From NCBI RefSeq assembly GCF_001458395.1, contig NZ_CYSR01000026.1:1-64000 (forward strand): DNA of 64,000 nt. Reading direction: 5' to 3'. Positions 51,803 to 61,554 of this stretch are shown piece after piece. The position numbers and the translations under genes were made by a program. Source of the stretch: Leisingera aquaemixtae. GTDB taxonomy: Bacteria; Pseudomonadota; Alphaproteobacteria; Rhodobacterales; Rhodobacteraceae. The notes under the pieces are model-generated. The model was not told where the DNA came from. It ran no database searches and saw nothing but the letters and a program-made list of their open reading frames with translations. Positions within the stretch are counted from its first letter, which is position 1. Each line of letters starts with the position of its first letter.

Positions 51803-52795
51803 ATGACACAGGACACTGGCCGCAGCGGCACGCCGAATGTGGTGGTGGTGACCACCATGAAGGACGAGGGCGCCTATATCCTCGATTGGATCTGCCACTA
51901 TAAATCCATCGGTGTCAGCGATTTCGTGGTGTTCACCAACGACTGCTCGGACCCTACCGACCACATCTTGCGCTGTCTGCACCGGATGGGGGTGGTGGAG
52001 CACAGCTTCAACCGGGTGATGCGGCGCGGGCCGCACAAAAGCGCGCTGATGTGGGCCGAGTATGAGCCCAAGGTGGCCGGGGCCGACTGGGTGCTGGTGG
52101 TGGATGTCGACGAATTTCTGCAGATCAATACCGCGGACGGCACGCTGCCAGGCTTGCTGGCTGAGCGGCAGGACGCGGACGCGGTTTCATTTGTCTGGCG
52201 GATCTTCGGCAATGCGGGCGTGGGGACCGCGGACCATCCTGCGGTGCCGCAGGCCTTTGTCCGGGCCGAACCGGAGGAAGGCCAGGCGGATGAGCACCGG
52301 TTCTTCAAGACGGCGTTCCGCAACAACGGGAAGTTTGAGCGGATGGGCGTTCACCGCCCCTTCCTGGCGGTTGCGCCGGAGGAGGTGAACTGGCAGCTGG
52401 CCGACGGCACCCGCCTGCCGCAGAATGAGCTTGAAGGCGTGCTGTATGTGCGCGGCAGCTACGGTTATTCCGCCGCGCAGCTCAACCATTACGCGCTGCG
52501 TTCGCGCGACGGGTTCCTGAACAAGAAGGCCCGCGGCCGGGCCAATCATTTCACCGCTTCCATCGAACCCGGCTACTGGCACAAGTTCGACCGGAACGAG
52601 GAGGAGGACCGGCGGCTGGCCGACAATTTCGCTGCCGCGCTGGAGATCAAGGAAGACCTGCTGCGCGATGCCAGCCTGCGGGAATACCATGAAATGGCGC
52701 AGATCTGGCACCGCCGCCGCGGCCGCAAGGCCCGTATCAGCGATGAGGGGCAGGCGTTTCTGAAAGCCATGGAGGAGAGCCGCAAAAACGCCTGA
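51803..52795 (+). CDS. Family 2-like glycosyltransferase
   Basis: The 330-aa protein begins VVVVTTMKDEGAYILDWICHYKSIGVSDFVVFTNDCSD, the start of a GT2/GT92-type glycosyltransferase, with the metal-binding motif VLVVDVDEFL. It probably adds a sugar to a cell-surface or exopolysaccharide structure; donor and acceptor are unknown. It has no transmembrane segment. The C-terminus (HFTASIEPGYWHKFDRNEEEDRRL) is charged. It stands alone between fmt and the TRIC gene. Confidence 0.82.
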   Translation: MTQDTGRSGTPNVVVVTTMKDEGAYILDWICHYKSIGVSDFVVFTNDCSDPTDHILRCLHRMGVVEHSFNRVMRRGPHKSALMWAEYEPKVAGADWVLVVDVDEFLQINTADGTLPGLLAERQDADAVSFVWRIFGNAGVGTADHPAVPQAFVRAEPEEGQADEHRFFKTAFRNNGKFERMGVHRPFLAVAPEEVNWQLADGTRLPQNELEGVLYVRGSYGYSAAQLNHYALRSRDGFLNKKARGRANHFTASIEPGYWHKFDRNEEEDRRLADNFAAALEIKEDLLRDASLREYHEMAQIWHRRRGRKARISDEGQAFLKAMEESRKNA

Positions 52796-52801
52796 ACCGG
52801 C

Positions 52802-53425
52802 TCAGCTGCGGGGCGGGCGGCTTTTGTAGACGGGCAGGTGCCAGCCGAACAGGATGGAGCCCGCGCGCAGGGTCCAGCAGACGCCAGCGCAGGCGAGCAG
52901 GGCAAACCGCAGCTCAAGCCCTGCGGAAATTGCCAGCACGGCGGTGATTGCACCGGCCATCGCGCAGGTGATGTACAGCTCGCCCTGTTTCAGGACCAGC
53001 GGCACCTCGTTGCAGACCACATCGCGCATCAGCCCGCCCAGCGAGCCGGTCGCCATGCCCATCAGCACAACGATCACCGGCTCCTTTCCCAGCGCAATCG
53101 CGGCGCCGGTGCCCGCGGGCACCGCAATCGCCAGGGCGAAACTGTCCAGCCAGATCACCCAGCGCATCCGGCTTTCCACCAGATGCGCGGTAAAGAACAC
53201 CGTCACCGCGGCGGCGGCTGCGAGCAGGATGTAGTTGGGGTCACCGACCCAGAACACCGGGTCCCGGTTCAGCAGCAGATCCCGGACCGTGCCGCCGCCG
53301 ACCGCCGTCAGGCAGGCCACGAAGGCAAAGCCCACGATGTCGAGCTGTGCCCGGCTGGCAACCAGCGCCCCGGTCAGGGCGAAGATCAGCACCGATGCGT
53401 AATCGAGCAGGGTCAGAAAGTTCAT
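52802..53425 (-). CDS. Trimeric intracellular cation channel family (YadS/UPF0126)
   Basis: The 207-aa membrane protein has two repeats of three transmembrane segments, with the signature Gly-rich turns in ACLTAVGGGTVRDLLLN and GMATGSLGGLMRDVVCNEVP. The GGGxxRD / GGxxRD pair is typical of prokaryotic TRIC channels. It probably conducts K+ or related ions. ATG 53425 is the natural start. Confidence 0.9.
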   Translation of the reverse strand: MNFLTLLDYASVLIFALTGALVASRAQLDIVGFAFVACLTAVGGGTVRDLLLNRDPVFWVGDPNYILLAAAAAVTVFFTAHLVESRMRWVIWLDSFALAIAVPAGTGAAIALGKEPVIVVLMGMATGSLGGLMRDVVCNEVPLVLKQGELYITCAMAGAITAVLAISAGLELRFALLACAGVCWTLRAGSILFGWHLPVYKSRPPRS

Positions 53426-53441
53426 GCGGCGGCCCCGTGCA

Positions 53442-53906
53442 TCAGGCGCCTTTCATTTTCTTGAATGGCGCCATGCCGGCGCGCGCCAGTTCATCGGCGC
53501 GTTCGTTCTCGGGGTGGCCTGCGTGGCCCTTGACCCATTCCCAGGTCACCTTGTGGCGGCGCTGGGCCTCGTCCAGCCGCTGCCACAGCTCGACGTTTTT
53601 CACCGGCTTCTTGTTCGAGGTTTTCCAGCCGTTCTTCTTCCAGCCGAAGATCCAGCCGGTGACGCCGTTCTTCACATAGGCGGAATCGGTGACCACGGTG
53701 ATCGTGGAGGGCCGCGCCAGGCTTTCCAGCGCATTGATCGCGGCCAGCAGTTCCATCCGGTTGTTGGTGGTCTCACCCTCGCCGCCGCTCAGTTCTTTTT
53801 CTTTGACGATGGAGTCACCGTCCATGGCGCGCAGCAGAACGCCCCAGCCGCCGGGGCCGGGATTTCCGGAACAGGCGCCGTCGGTATAAGCAAACAGTTC
53901 AGGCAT
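53442..53906 (-). CDS. rnhA: Ribonuclease HI
   Basis: This enzyme degrades RNA in RNA-DNA hybrids. The 154-aa protein has all four acidic residues: Asp in [17 protein letters not shown], Glu in [11 protein letters not shown], Asp in [13 protein letters not shown] and Asp in NERADELAR, plus the basic protrusion region ([20 protein letters not shown]). Start ATG 53906 overlaps the 3' end of the upstream methyltransferase gene. Confidence 0.97.
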   Translation of the reverse strand: MPELFAYTDGACSGNPGPGGWGVLLRAMDGDSIVKEKELSGGEGETTNNRMELLAAINALESLARPSTITVVTDSAYVKNGVTGWIFGWKKNGWKTSNKKPVKNVELWQRLDEAQRRHKVTWEWVKGHAGHPENERADELARAGMAPFKKMKGA

Positions 53907-54498
53907 GGGCGGTCAGGATCACGTAGGTTTCAACGCCGCCGGCCAGGCCCTGGCCATTGCCGCGGCGGGTCCGGGTTACGGTGAAGCCCGCGTCTTGAAG
54001 CAGATTTTTCAATTCATCCTCGCTGTAATAGGCATAGAAACGTCCCAGCTTGTCTCGCCCTTCGCCGTCTCCGAGCTTCATGCCAATATGGAAGATACCA
54101 CCGGGGTTCAAGGCGCGATGAACCTGCGCCAGATGTCCGGGCAGGTCAGCCCGCGGCGCGTGCAGCAAGCTGAAGTTGGCCCAGATGCCATCGAAAGGGC
54201 CTTTACCTCTCACTGCTTCGAAGGTGGCGACCTCAACCTCGATCCCGAAACCGGATTTCGCCAGTTCCGCCATCTCGGGCGAGGCATCCATGGCGGAAAC
54301 CGTGAACCCCATTTCCTTGAAACGGGCGGCCCAATGGCCCGGTCCGCAGCCCAGATCCAGAATGCGGGCGCCGGCTGGCAGACGGGCAATGAAGGCCGCG
54401 AAATCCGGATCGTGAAACCTGTCATCGGGGCGGGCAAAACCGTCCGCGTAAGCCCGGGCTGCTGCCGCGTAGACGTCCAGTGTTTGCCGGTCGCTCAT
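53899..54498 (-). CDS. SAM-dependent methyltransferase (class I)
   Basis: The 199-aa protein has the SAM-binding motif [31 protein letters not shown] and post-motif [12 protein letters not shown]. The acceptor is unknown; the sequence resembles generic small-molecule methyltransferases. ATG 54498 is chosen, since the frame from 54585 reads into the LysE gene. The 3' end overlaps rnhA by 8 nt. Confidence 0.88.
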   Translation of the reverse strand: MSDRQTLDVYAAAARAYADGFARPDDRFHDPDFAAFIARLPAGARILDLGCGPGHWAARFKEMGFTVSAMDASPEMAELAKSGFGIEVEVATFEAVRGKGPFDGIWANFSLLHAPRADLPGHLAQVHRALNPGGIFHIGMKLGDGEGRDKLGRFYAYYSEDELKNLLQDAGFTVTRTRRGNGQGLAGGVETYVILTAHA

Positions 54499-54532
54499 GA
54501 CCTGCCTCGTTTCCTTTCTGCGAATGGCCGGT

Positions 54533-55147
54533 TCAGGCGCGCTCCACGGCCAGCCGGGCCGCGAGGCCAGCAAAGACGGCGGCAAAGCCGCGGCTCATCC
54601 ATTTCAGCACCCGCTCGCTGTTCAACAGGTATGCGCGGGCCTGGGCAGCAAACAACCCGTAGAGCACAAAGATGGCAAAGGTCATTGCCATGAAAACCAG
54701 GCCCAGAACCGACATCTCCAGTGTGGCGCTGGCGGGATTTCCGCTCAGGAACGGCGGCAGCAGGGCCAGGAAGAATACTGACAGCTTGGGGTTGAGGATG
54801 TTGATCAGTGCTCCGCGCCAGGCGATTTTCCATCCCGGCTGGCTGGTGCGGTTCGAGGACACGGCCAGCGCACCGCCGCTGCGCAGCGCCTGCCAGGCGA
54901 GATACAGGAGATAAGCCACGCCTGCGGCCTTGACGATTTGGAACAGAAGGGCGGAGCTGTGCAGCACCGCCGCCAGCCCCAGCGTGGCGGCGGCGAGGTG
55001 CGGAACAATGCCAAGGGTGCATCCAATCGCGGCCCAAATGGAGGCGCGCCAGCCTTGGCCGAGGCCCAGGGCCAGCGTGTAAATAACCCCTGTGCCGGGT
55101 GCGAGGACCACAACAAATGCAGTGATCAGAAAGTGCAGCGTAATCAT
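54533..55147 (-). CDS. LysE-family amino acid exporter
   Basis: The 204-aa membrane protein has six predicted transmembrane segments and the LysE start LITAFVVVLAPGTGVIYTLALGLGQGWRASIWAAIGCTLGIVPHLAAATLGLAAV, with INILNPKLSVFFLALLPPFL later. It probably exports an amino acid or a homoserine-type compound. It precedes the methyltransferase gene by 34 nt on the same strand. Confidence 0.92.
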   Translation of the reverse strand: MITLHFLITAFVVVLAPGTGVIYTLALGLGQGWRASIWAAIGCTLGIVPHLAAATLGLAAVLHSSALLFQIVKAAGVAYLLYLAWQALRSGGALAVSSNRTSQPGWKIAWRGALINILNPKLSVFFLALLPPFLSGNPASATLEMSVLGLVFMAMTFAIFVLYGLFAAQARAYLLNSERVLKWMSRGFAAVFAGLAARLAVERA

Positions 55148-55246
55148 GAATGCAGCTCCGAAGGAAATACCCGGGGATTAATGCGTATCATGATTAACCC
55201 GCGGCGGGTGTGTTTTCTGTAACCTGGATTGCACCCGGGAGGGAGA

Positions 55247-56197
55247 TTATGCAGGTTGCCGCAAAACGCGAGGCACCTTGAACTCAACGGTTTCGACGGC
55301 TGTTTCCACCACCTCGACGGTCACGTCATAACGGGCGCGGAAGGCGTCGATCACCTCGTTGACCAGCAGTTCCGGGGCAGAGGCGCCGGCGGTGATCGCA
55401 ATGGAGCGGATGCCTTCCAGCGCGCGCCAGTCGATGTTTTCGGCGCGCTGCACCAGCTGGGCGTACGCACAGCCGTTCTTGGCGCCGACCTCAACCAGGC
55501 GGCGGGAGTTGGAGGAGTTGGGCGCGCCGACCACCAGCAGGGCATCCGCCTTTGGCGCCACCGATTTCACCGCCTCCTGACGGTTGGTGGTGGCATAGCA
55601 GATGTCTTCCTTGTGCGGGCCGATAATGTTCGGGAAACGCGCTTCCAGAGCCGCAACGATGCCCTTGGTGTCATCGACCGACAGGGTGGTCTGGGTAACA
55701 TAGGCCAGACGGTCCGGGTCACGCACCTCAACCGTTGCCACATCCGCTGCGGTTTCGACCAGCAGCACTTCGCCCTCGGGCAACTGGCCCATGGTGCCGA
55801 TGGTTTCCGGGTGGCCCTTGTGGCCGATCATGATCATCTGCAGCCCGGCCTCGGCATGGCGCTGCGCCTCGATATGCACCTTGGAGACCAGCGGGCAGGT
55901 GGCATCGACATAGATCATCTCGCGCGCCTCAGCGGCGGCGGGCACCGATTTCGGCACCCCGTGGGCGGAGAAGATCACCGGCCGGTCGTCGGGGCATTCG
56001 TCCAGCTCCTCGACAAACACCGCGCCTTTTTCGCGCAAGGAATCGACCACGAATTTGTTGTGCACGATTTCATGGCGCACATAGACCGGCGCCCCCCATT
56101 TGCCGATCGCCATTTCGACGATCTTGATGGCGCGGTCCACTCCGGCGCAAAAGCCGCGCGGCGCTGCGAGGTAGAGGGTCAGGGCTGGCTTGGTCAT
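55247..56197 (-). CDS. ispH: 4-hydroxy-3-methylbut-2-enyl diphosphate reductase
   Basis: IspH performs the last step of the MEP isoprenoid pathway, using a 4Fe-4S cluster. The 316-aa protein has the three cluster Cys regions: [23 protein letters not shown] and [13 protein letters not shown], plus the active-site segments [10 protein letters not shown] and [14 protein letters not shown]. The length is normal. It is divergent from the cytochrome c gene. Confidence 0.97.
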   Translation of the reverse strand: MTKPALTLYLAAPRGFCAGVDRAIKIVEMAIGKWGAPVYVRHEIVHNKFVVDSLREKGAVFVEELDECPDDRPVIFSAHGVPKSVPAAAEAREMIYVDATCPLVSKVHIEAQRHAEAGLQMIMIGHKGHPETIGTMGQLPEGEVLLVETAADVATVEVRDPDRLAYVTQTTLSVDDTKGIVAALEARFPNIIGPHKEDICYATTNRQEAVKSVAPKADALLVVGAPNSSNSRRLVEVGAKNGCAYAQLVQRAENIDWRALEGIRSIAITAGASAPELLVNEVIDAFRARYDVTVEVVETAVETVEFKVPRVLRQPA

Positions 56198-56339
56198 GGG
56201 CGTCTCCTTGGGCGCCAGAGGTAAGCGGTTCAGGCGGCGAGGTCCAGTGCCCGGGCGGCCTCACAGGTTTGTGATTGGAGGTTCCCGCGGGGGAAGGCGG
56301 CAAAAGCCCGCCTTGCACAGCAACAGGCATGGGGACAGC

Positions 56340-56801
56340 ATGAAGAAGGGGGTTGCCGTTACCGTTGCGGCCGGGTTGGCGGCGGCCGGGTATTACTGGC
56401 TGGCGGAGAGCGGCCCGCAGGCCGCCGGGATCCTGCCCTATCAGGATCCGGAGGCAGTGGCCTTGGGCGAGGCGGTTTATCTGGACCACTGCGCCAGCTG
56501 CCACGGAGCAGACTTGCAAGGCGAGCCAAATTGGCAGGACCGGGACAGCGACGGCTATCTGCCGGCGCCGCCGCAGGACGAAAGCGGCCACACCTGGCAT
56601 CACCCGGACGCGCAGCTGCTGGACATCACACGGCGCGGCGTTGCGGAGGTGGTTGGCAACGGCTACCGCAGCCGCATGGGCGGCTTTGCCGGTGTGCTGA
56701 CGGAGGAGGAAATGCTGGCAGTGCTGGCCTACATCAAGAGCCGCTGGCCAGCGAAAGTGATTGCCCGCCATAACCAGATAAACAGCCAGGCAGACAATTG
56801 A
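56340..56801 (+). CDS. Membrane-anchored or secreted c-type cytochrome
   Basis: The 153-aa protein has an N-terminal hydrophobic segment (GVAVTVAAGLAAAGYYWLA), then one heme motif CASCH (DHCASCHGADLQGEPNW), and a Met-containing C-terminal part (NGYRSRMGGFAGVLTEEEMLAVLAYIKSRW) that supplies the second heme ligand. It is a class I type electron carrier; partner unknown. ATG 56340 was chosen from the signal region. The frame from 56190 lacks a signal and is rejected. Confidence 0.9.
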   Translation: MKKGVAVTVAAGLAAAGYYWLAESGPQAAGILPYQDPEAVALGEAVYLDHCASCHGADLQGEPNWQDRDSDGYLPAPPQDESGHTWHHPDAQLLDITRRGVAEVVGNGYRSRMGGFAGVLTEEEMLAVLAYIKSRWPAKVIARHNQINSQADN

Positions 56802-56866
56802 TCAGGTCCGGAGAAGGCGCCGCCCCATCAGGCGCCTCGCTCCGGGTATAAGGCGGCTGCTTGCGC

Positions 56867-57439
56867 TCAACCGTGCGCGACCGTTGCCGAACGCTGGTCG
56901 CTCTGCTCGCGCGGCGGGCGGCCGATCACGTCGCGCAGCTCTTCCAGCTCGATGAAATTATCGGCCTGGCGGCGCAGGTCGTCAGAGATCATCGGCGGCT
57001 GGCTGCGGATGGTAGACACCACCGAAACCCGCACGCCCTGGCGCTGGAGGCTGGCAATCAGCGGGCGGAAGTCCCCATCGCCCGAGAACAGCACGATATG
57101 GTCCACCCGCGGTGCCAGTTCCATGGCATCGACGGTCAGTTCGATATCCATGTTGCCTTTGACTTTGCGGCGGCCCAGGCTGTCGGTGTATTCCTTGGCC
57201 GGTTTGGTGACCATGGTGAAGCCGTTGTAATGCAGCCAGTCCACCAGCGGCCTGATCGGCGAATACTCGTCATTTTCCAGGAGAGCGGTGTAATAAAAGG
57301 CGCGCAGCAGCTTACCGCGGCGCATGAATTCCTGCCGCAGAAGCTTGTAGTCGATGTCAAACCCGAGCGCCTTGGCCGCGGCGTACAGATTCGACCCGTC
57401 TATGAACAGCGCAAGCCGTTCGTCTTTGTAAAACATCAA
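56867..57439 (-). CDS. NYN-domain protein (LabA/DUF88 type)
   Basis: The 190-aa protein has the PIN-like NYN nuclease fold with acidic residues in ALFIDGSNLYAAAKAL, KGNMDIELTVDAM and VLFSGDGDFRPLIASLQRQG. This family includes RNA-degrading enzymes and the cyanobacterial LabA. It is divergent from folK. ATG 57439 or 57436 both fit. Target RNA unknown. Confidence 0.88.
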   Translation of the reverse strand: MMFYKDERLALFIDGSNLYAAAKALGFDIDYKLLRQEFMRRGKLLRAFYYTALLENDEYSPIRPLVDWLHYNGFTMVTKPAKEYTDSLGRRKVKGNMDIELTVDAMELAPRVDHIVLFSGDGDFRPLIASLQRQGVRVSVVSTIRSQPPMISDDLRRQADNFIELEELRDVIGRPPREQSDQRSATVAHG

Positions 57440-57573
57440 ATGTTCCTTCCGGTATATCCGCCTCAGCCTTGAGTTCCGTGAGTGTGAGCTTGAAAACGGC
57501 GAAACGGGTGGACTTAATGTAAGTTATTTGTCATCTGCCGCAAGTATACTGCCATTCTGAAATAGGGTCAAAA

Positions 57574-58143
57574 ATGGCCGGAAACCGGAAACTGTCGTTG
57601 ATCGCACTTGGCGGTAACCTGCCCGCTGACGCTAGTGCGCCGGAAGTCACCTTGTCAAAGGCCATCGCCGCTTTGCAGGCAGAGGATATCAGGCTGCGCA
57701 GTGTCTCGCGGTTCTTTCGCACGCCCTGCTTTCCGGCCGGTGCCGGCCCGGATTACGTAAACGCCGCTGTGGCGGTGGAAACCTCCCTGTCCGCTGATGC
57801 CCTGCTGGCGCGTCTGCACGAAATCGAGGCGCAGTTTGCCCGGGTGCGGGAGCAGCGCTGGGGAATGCGCACGCTGGATCTGGATCTGCTCGACCACGGC
57901 GGCGCGGTGCTGCCGGATGCAGCAGGATACCGCCGCTGGCAGGGGCTGCCGCTGGAACGCCAGATGCAGGAGGCGCCGGGGCAGATCATCCTGCCGCATC
58001 CGCGCATCCAGGACCGCGTCTTTGTGCTGGTGCCGCTGCAAGACATCGCGCCGCGCTGGCGCCACCCGGTCTTGCAGAAAACCGCGGCCGAAATGCTGGC
58101 GGAACTGCCGCCGGAAGAGGTGGCCGAAGTGTGCCCTCTGTAG
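57574..58143 (+). CDS. folK: 2-amino-4-hydroxy-6-hydroxymethyldihydropteridine diphosphokinase
   Basis: FolK transfers pyrophosphate from ATP to the pterin precursor in folate synthesis. The 189-aa protein has LIALGGNLPADAS at the start, VSRFFRTPCFPAGAGPDYVNAAVAVETSLSADALL, the core motif RVREQRWGMRTLDLDLLDHGGAVLP, and LPHPRIQDRVFVLVPLQDIAP. It precedes rpoZ. Confidence 0.95.
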   Translation: MAGNRKLSLIALGGNLPADASAPEVTLSKAIAALQAEDIRLRSVSRFFRTPCFPAGAGPDYVNAAVAVETSLSADALLARLHEIEAQFARVREQRWGMRTLDLDLLDHGGAVLPDAAGYRRWQGLPLERQMQEAPGQIILPHPRIQDRVFVLVPLQDIAPRWRHPVLQKTAAEMLAELPPEEVAEVCPL

Positions 58144-58169
58144 CGCGCGCGATGCGGTGTTTTCCGCCC

Positions 58170-58198
58170 TTGTCAAGAGAAAGATTTGGGCGTAGAAG
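58170..58198 (+). promoter_or_regulatory. Weak promoter candidate for rpoZ
   Basis: TTGTCA (58170-58175) and TAGAAG (58193-58198) are separated by 17 bp in the folK-rpoZ gap, 40 bp before the rpoZ start. The match to a sigma-70-type consensus is moderate and was found by eye only. Confidence 0.3.
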
Positions 58199-58237
58199 TC
58201 TGCCTTCTGGACCAGGAATTGAATTGGAGAGTCGCTG

Positions 58238-58591
58238 ATGGCCCGCGTGACGGTTGAAGATTGCGTCGATAAAGTGCCCAACCGCTTTGAGCTGGTGATG
58301 CTGGCTGCGCACCGTGCCCGCGAAATCTCGGCTGGTGCCCCGATCACTGTCGAACGTGACAACGACAAGAACCCGGTTGTGTCCCTGCGCGAGATCGCCG
58401 AAGAGACCCAGAGCGCGGACGAGCTGCGCGAGCGTCTGATCGAGAGCAACCAGACCCAGATCGAGGTTGACGAGCCGGAAGAGGATTCCATGGCTCTGCT
58501 GATGGGCGCGGACCACGACAAGCCCGCTGAAGACGACATGTCGGAAGAGAAACTGCTGCGCGCGCTGATGGAGGCCCAGGGCCAGGGCTGA
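58238..58591 (+). CDS. rpoZ: RNA polymerase omega subunit
   Basis: The 117-aa protein starts [58 protein letters not shown], the classic omega signature. Omega helps assemble the polymerase and mediates ppGpp effects. The acidic C-terminal extension is typical of alphaproteobacteria. TTGGAGAG precedes ATG 58238. Next comes rsh, the ppGpp enzyme, an apt pairing. Confidence 0.97.
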   Translation: MARVTVEDCVDKVPNRFELVMLAAHRAREISAGAPITVERDNDKNPVVSLREIAEETQSADELRERLIESNQTQIEVDEPEEDSMALLMGADHDKPAEDDMSEEKLLRALMEAQGQG

Positions 58592-58629
58592 GGCGCGCGT
58601 TCCGAGAATTTTGAGGCTGCGGACCGGAC

Positions 58630-60765
58630 ATGATATCCCCTGACGACCTGATTGCTCTGGTCCGCAACTACAACCCCAAGACCAATGCAGCACGGATCGC
58701 AGAGGCTTATGCCTTTGGCGAGAAGATGCATGAGGGGCAGTTCCGCCATTCGGGCGAGCCCTATTTCACGCATCCTGTCGCGGTGGCCGCAATCCTGACT
58801 GAACAGCGGCTGGATGATGCAACCATCATCACCGCGCTGCTGCATGACACCATCGAAGACACCAAGGCGAACTACGAAGAAGTCGCCCGCCGCTTTGGCG
58901 GCGAGGTGGCGATGCTGGTTGATGGCGTCACCAAGCTGACCAACCTGCAGCTTAGCAGCCGCGAAACCAAGCAGGCGGAAAACTTCCGCAAGCTGTTCAT
59001 GGCGATGTCCAAGGATCTGCGGGTGATCCTGGTGAAGCTTGCCGACCGTCTGCACAACATGCGCACCATCAAGGCGATGCGCCCCGAGAAGCAGGCCCAG
59101 AAGGCGCGCGAGACCATGGATATCTATGCGCCGCTGGCGGGCCGCATGGGCATGCAGTGGATGCGCGAGGAGCTGGAGGATCTGGCCTTCCGCGTGCTGA
59201 ACCCGGAAGGGCGGCAGTCGATCATCCGCCGCTTTGTGACCCTGCAGCGCGAAACCGGCGACGTGATCCACCGGATCACCGGCGACATGCGGCTGGAACT
59301 GGAGAAGGCCGGGATCGAGGCGGAGGTGTTTGGCCGCGCCAAGAAACCCTATTCGATCTGGCGCAAGATGCAGGCCAAGGATCAGGGTTTCTCGCGGCTG
59401 TCGGACATCTACGGTTTCCGGGTGATCACCGGATCCGAAGAAGACGCCTACCGCGCGCTGGGCGCCATTCACCAGCGCTGGCGGGCCGTGCCGGGCCGCT
59501 TCAAGGACTATATCAGCCAGCCGAAATCCAACGGCTACCGTTCAATCCACACCACGGTGTCGGGCCGCGACGGCAAGCGGGTTGAGGTGCAGATCCGCAC
59601 CCGCCAGATGCACGATGTGGCGGAAACCGGCGTTGCGGCGCATTGGTCCTACCGCGACGGGGTGCGCTCGGAAAACCCCTTTGCCGTCGATCCGGCCAAG
59701 TGGATTGCCTCGCTGACCGAACAGTTTGACGCCGAGGACGATCACGACGAATTCCTCGAAGCCGTCAAGCTTGAGATGTACTCGGATCAGGTGTTCTGCT
59801 TCACCCCCAAGGGCGACGTGATCAAGCTGCCCAAGGGCGCGACGCCGATCGACTTTGCCTATGCCATTCACACCCGCATCGGCCATGCCTGCGTCGGGGC
59901 CAAGGTGGACGGGATCCGGGTGCCGCTGTGGACCCGGCTGCGCAACGGCCAATCGGTGGATGTGATCACCGCCGAGGGCCAGACCCCGCAGGTCAGTTGG
60001 CTGGAGATCGCCACCACCGGCAAGGCCCGCACATCCATCCGCCGCGCCCTGCGCGAAGCTGACCGGGCGCGGTTTGTGAAGCTGGGGCATGAACTTGCGC
60101 GTTCGGCGTTTGAGCATGTTGGCAAGAAGGCGACGGACAAGGCGCTGGAAACCGCGGCCCGCGCGCTGCGCGCCAGCGGCGTAAACGAGCTGCTGGCACG
60201 GCTGGGCGCGGCCGAGATCACCGCGCATGATGTGGTGCAGTCGGTCTATCCTGAACTGACCACCTCCGGCGATGGCGACGAAATCTCACCCCGCCGGGCG
60301 GTGATCGGGCTGGAGCCGGGGCAGAGCTTTGAGCGTGCGCCCTGCTGCCAGCCGCTGCCAGGCGAGCGCATCATCGGCATCACCTACCGCGGCCGCGGCG
60401 TGGTGGTGCATGCTGCCGATTGCGACAAGCTGGGCGAATTCGAGGACCAGCCGGAGCGCTGGATGGACGTGCATTGGCACAGCGGCACCCATCCGGCAGC
60501 TTATGGCACCACGCTGGAACTGACCATCGGCAATGATGCCGGGGTGCTGGGGCGCATTTGCACATTGATCGGCGAGAAAAAGGCCAATATCTCGGACCTT
60601 GAATTTGTTGACAGGAAACCAGACTTTTACCGGCTTATGATCAATGTGGAGCTGCGGGATGTGGAGCAGTTGCACTCGCTGATGCTGACGCTTGAGGCGG
60701 AAAGCGATGTTGCCGCGGTGGCGCGGTTCCGGAACAAGCCGGAAGAACGCCATTTTCCGGGGTAA
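58630..60765 (+). CDS. rsh: Bifunctional (p)ppGpp synthetase/hydrolase (Rsh)
   Basis: The 711-aa protein has the HD hydrolase domain (ALLHDTIEDTKANYEE, with H72, D73, E76 and D77 visible), the synthetase domain (FGRAKKPYSIWRKM and DIYGFRVITGS, then KSNGYRSIHTTV), a TGS domain (VFCFTPKGDVIKLPKGATPIDFAYAIHTRIGHACVGAKVDG) and a C-terminal ACT domain. Both activities look intact, as usual for the single Rsh of alphaproteobacteria. It controls the stringent response. It is the third gene of the folK-rpoZ-rsh-pdxJ-acpS-lepB run. Confidence 0.96.
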   Translation: MISPDDLIALVRNYNPKTNAARIAEAYAFGEKMHEGQFRHSGEPYFTHPVAVAAILTEQRLDDATIITALLHDTIEDTKANYEEVARRFGGEVAMLVDGVTKLTNLQLSSRETKQAENFRKLFMAMSKDLRVILVKLADRLHNMRTIKAMRPEKQAQKARETMDIYAPLAGRMGMQWMREELEDLAFRVLNPEGRQSIIRRFVTLQRETGDVIHRITGDMRLELEKAGIEAEVFGRAKKPYSIWRKMQAKDQGFSRLSDIYGFRVITGSEEDAYRALGAIHQRWRAVPGRFKDYISQPKSNGYRSIHTTVSGRDGKRVEVQIRTRQMHDVAETGVAAHWSYRDGVRSENPFAVDPAKWIASLTEQFDAEDDHDEFLEAVKLEMYSDQVFCFTPKGDVIKLPKGATPIDFAYAIHTRIGHACVGAKVDGIRVPLWTRLRNGQSVDVITAEGQTPQVSWLEIATTGKARTSIRRALREADRARFVKLGHELARSAFEHVGKKATDKALETAARALRASGVNELLARLGAAEITAHDVVQSVYPELTTSGDGDEISPRRAVIGLEPGQSFERAPCCQPLPGERIIGITYRGRGVVVHAADCDKLGEFEDQPERWMDVHWHSGTHPAAYGTTLELTIGNDAGVLGRICTLIGEKKANISDLEFVDRKPDFYRLMINVELRDVEQLHSLMLTLEAESDVAAVARFRNKPEERHFPG

Positions 60766-60807
60766 GCCGCTGAAACTCTGAGCCGGAACTGGGAAGGACG
60801 GACAGCT

Positions 60808-61449
60808 TTGGTATTCAGGCGCCGGGACAGACGTTCGCCCCTCCGGGCGCTTGCGGACTTCGTCTGGCCGCGCGGCGGCTGGGGCCGGGCCTTCCTGTAC
60901 GTGAAACACCGGGTGCGGCGGCTGCCCGATTCGCCCGAGCGCATCGCCCGCGGGATCTGGGCCGGGGTATTCACCACCTTCACGCCTTTTTACGGCATGC
61001 ATTTCCTGGTGGCGGCGATCATCGCGCGGCTGATGAACGGCAATATCCTGGCCTCGCTCAGTGCCACCTTCTTTGGCAACCCGCTGACCTACGTGCCGAT
61101 CGGGGTCGCCAGCCTGCAAACCGGTCATTGGCTCTTGGGCACCGAGTTCGACGAGGAAGTCGACAAGTCGCTGGCGGGCAAATTCCTGGCCGCGGGCGCC
61201 GACCTGAAGGACAACCTGTTTGCGCTGTTCATGGACAAGCCGGCCGACTGGCAGGGGCTGCACCTGTTCTATAATGAGGTATTTTATCCCTACATGATCG
61301 GCGGCATCATCCCGGGCATCATCAGCGCCACGGTCTGCTATATGCTCAGCCTGCCGGTGATCCGCGTTTATCAGCAGCGCCGCCGGGCCAAGATCAAGGC
61401 CAAGTTCGAGGCGATCAAGCAGCGTGCCGAGGTCAGCACCGGCTCCTGA
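60808..61449 (+). CDS. DUF2062 membrane protein
   Basis: The 213-aa protein has the DUF2062 segments SPERIARGIWAGVFTTFTPFYGMHFLVAAIIARLMNGNILASLSATFFGNPLTYVPIGVASL and two or three transmembrane helices, with a basic C-terminus (QQRRRAKIKAKFEAIKQR). Family function is not settled. The TTG start 60808 is preceded by GGAAGG at 11 nt. It lies between rsh and pdxJ, as in other roseobacters. Confidence 0.82.
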   Translation: MVFRRRDRRSPLRALADFVWPRGGWGRAFLYVKHRVRRLPDSPERIARGIWAGVFTTFTPFYGMHFLVAAIIARLMNGNILASLSATFFGNPLTYVPIGVASLQTGHWLLGTEFDEEVDKSLAGKFLAAGADLKDNLFALFMDKPADWQGLHLFYNEVFYPYMIGGIIPGIISATVCYMLSLPVIRVYQQRRRAKIKAKFEAIKQRAEVSTGS

Positions 61450-61554
61450 GCCGCGCGCCGGATTGTACCATTATCGCTTGCAGGCTTGCTCTTGCCCGCC
61501 GTCTGTCTAGTCTTTGGCTCAAGGCTTTGACTTCAGACGGATGAGAGACCTCTC

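Noticed and set aside
57655-59472. 605-aa open frame on the minus strand
   Set aside because: It is antisense to folK, rpoZ and rsh; no motif supports it.
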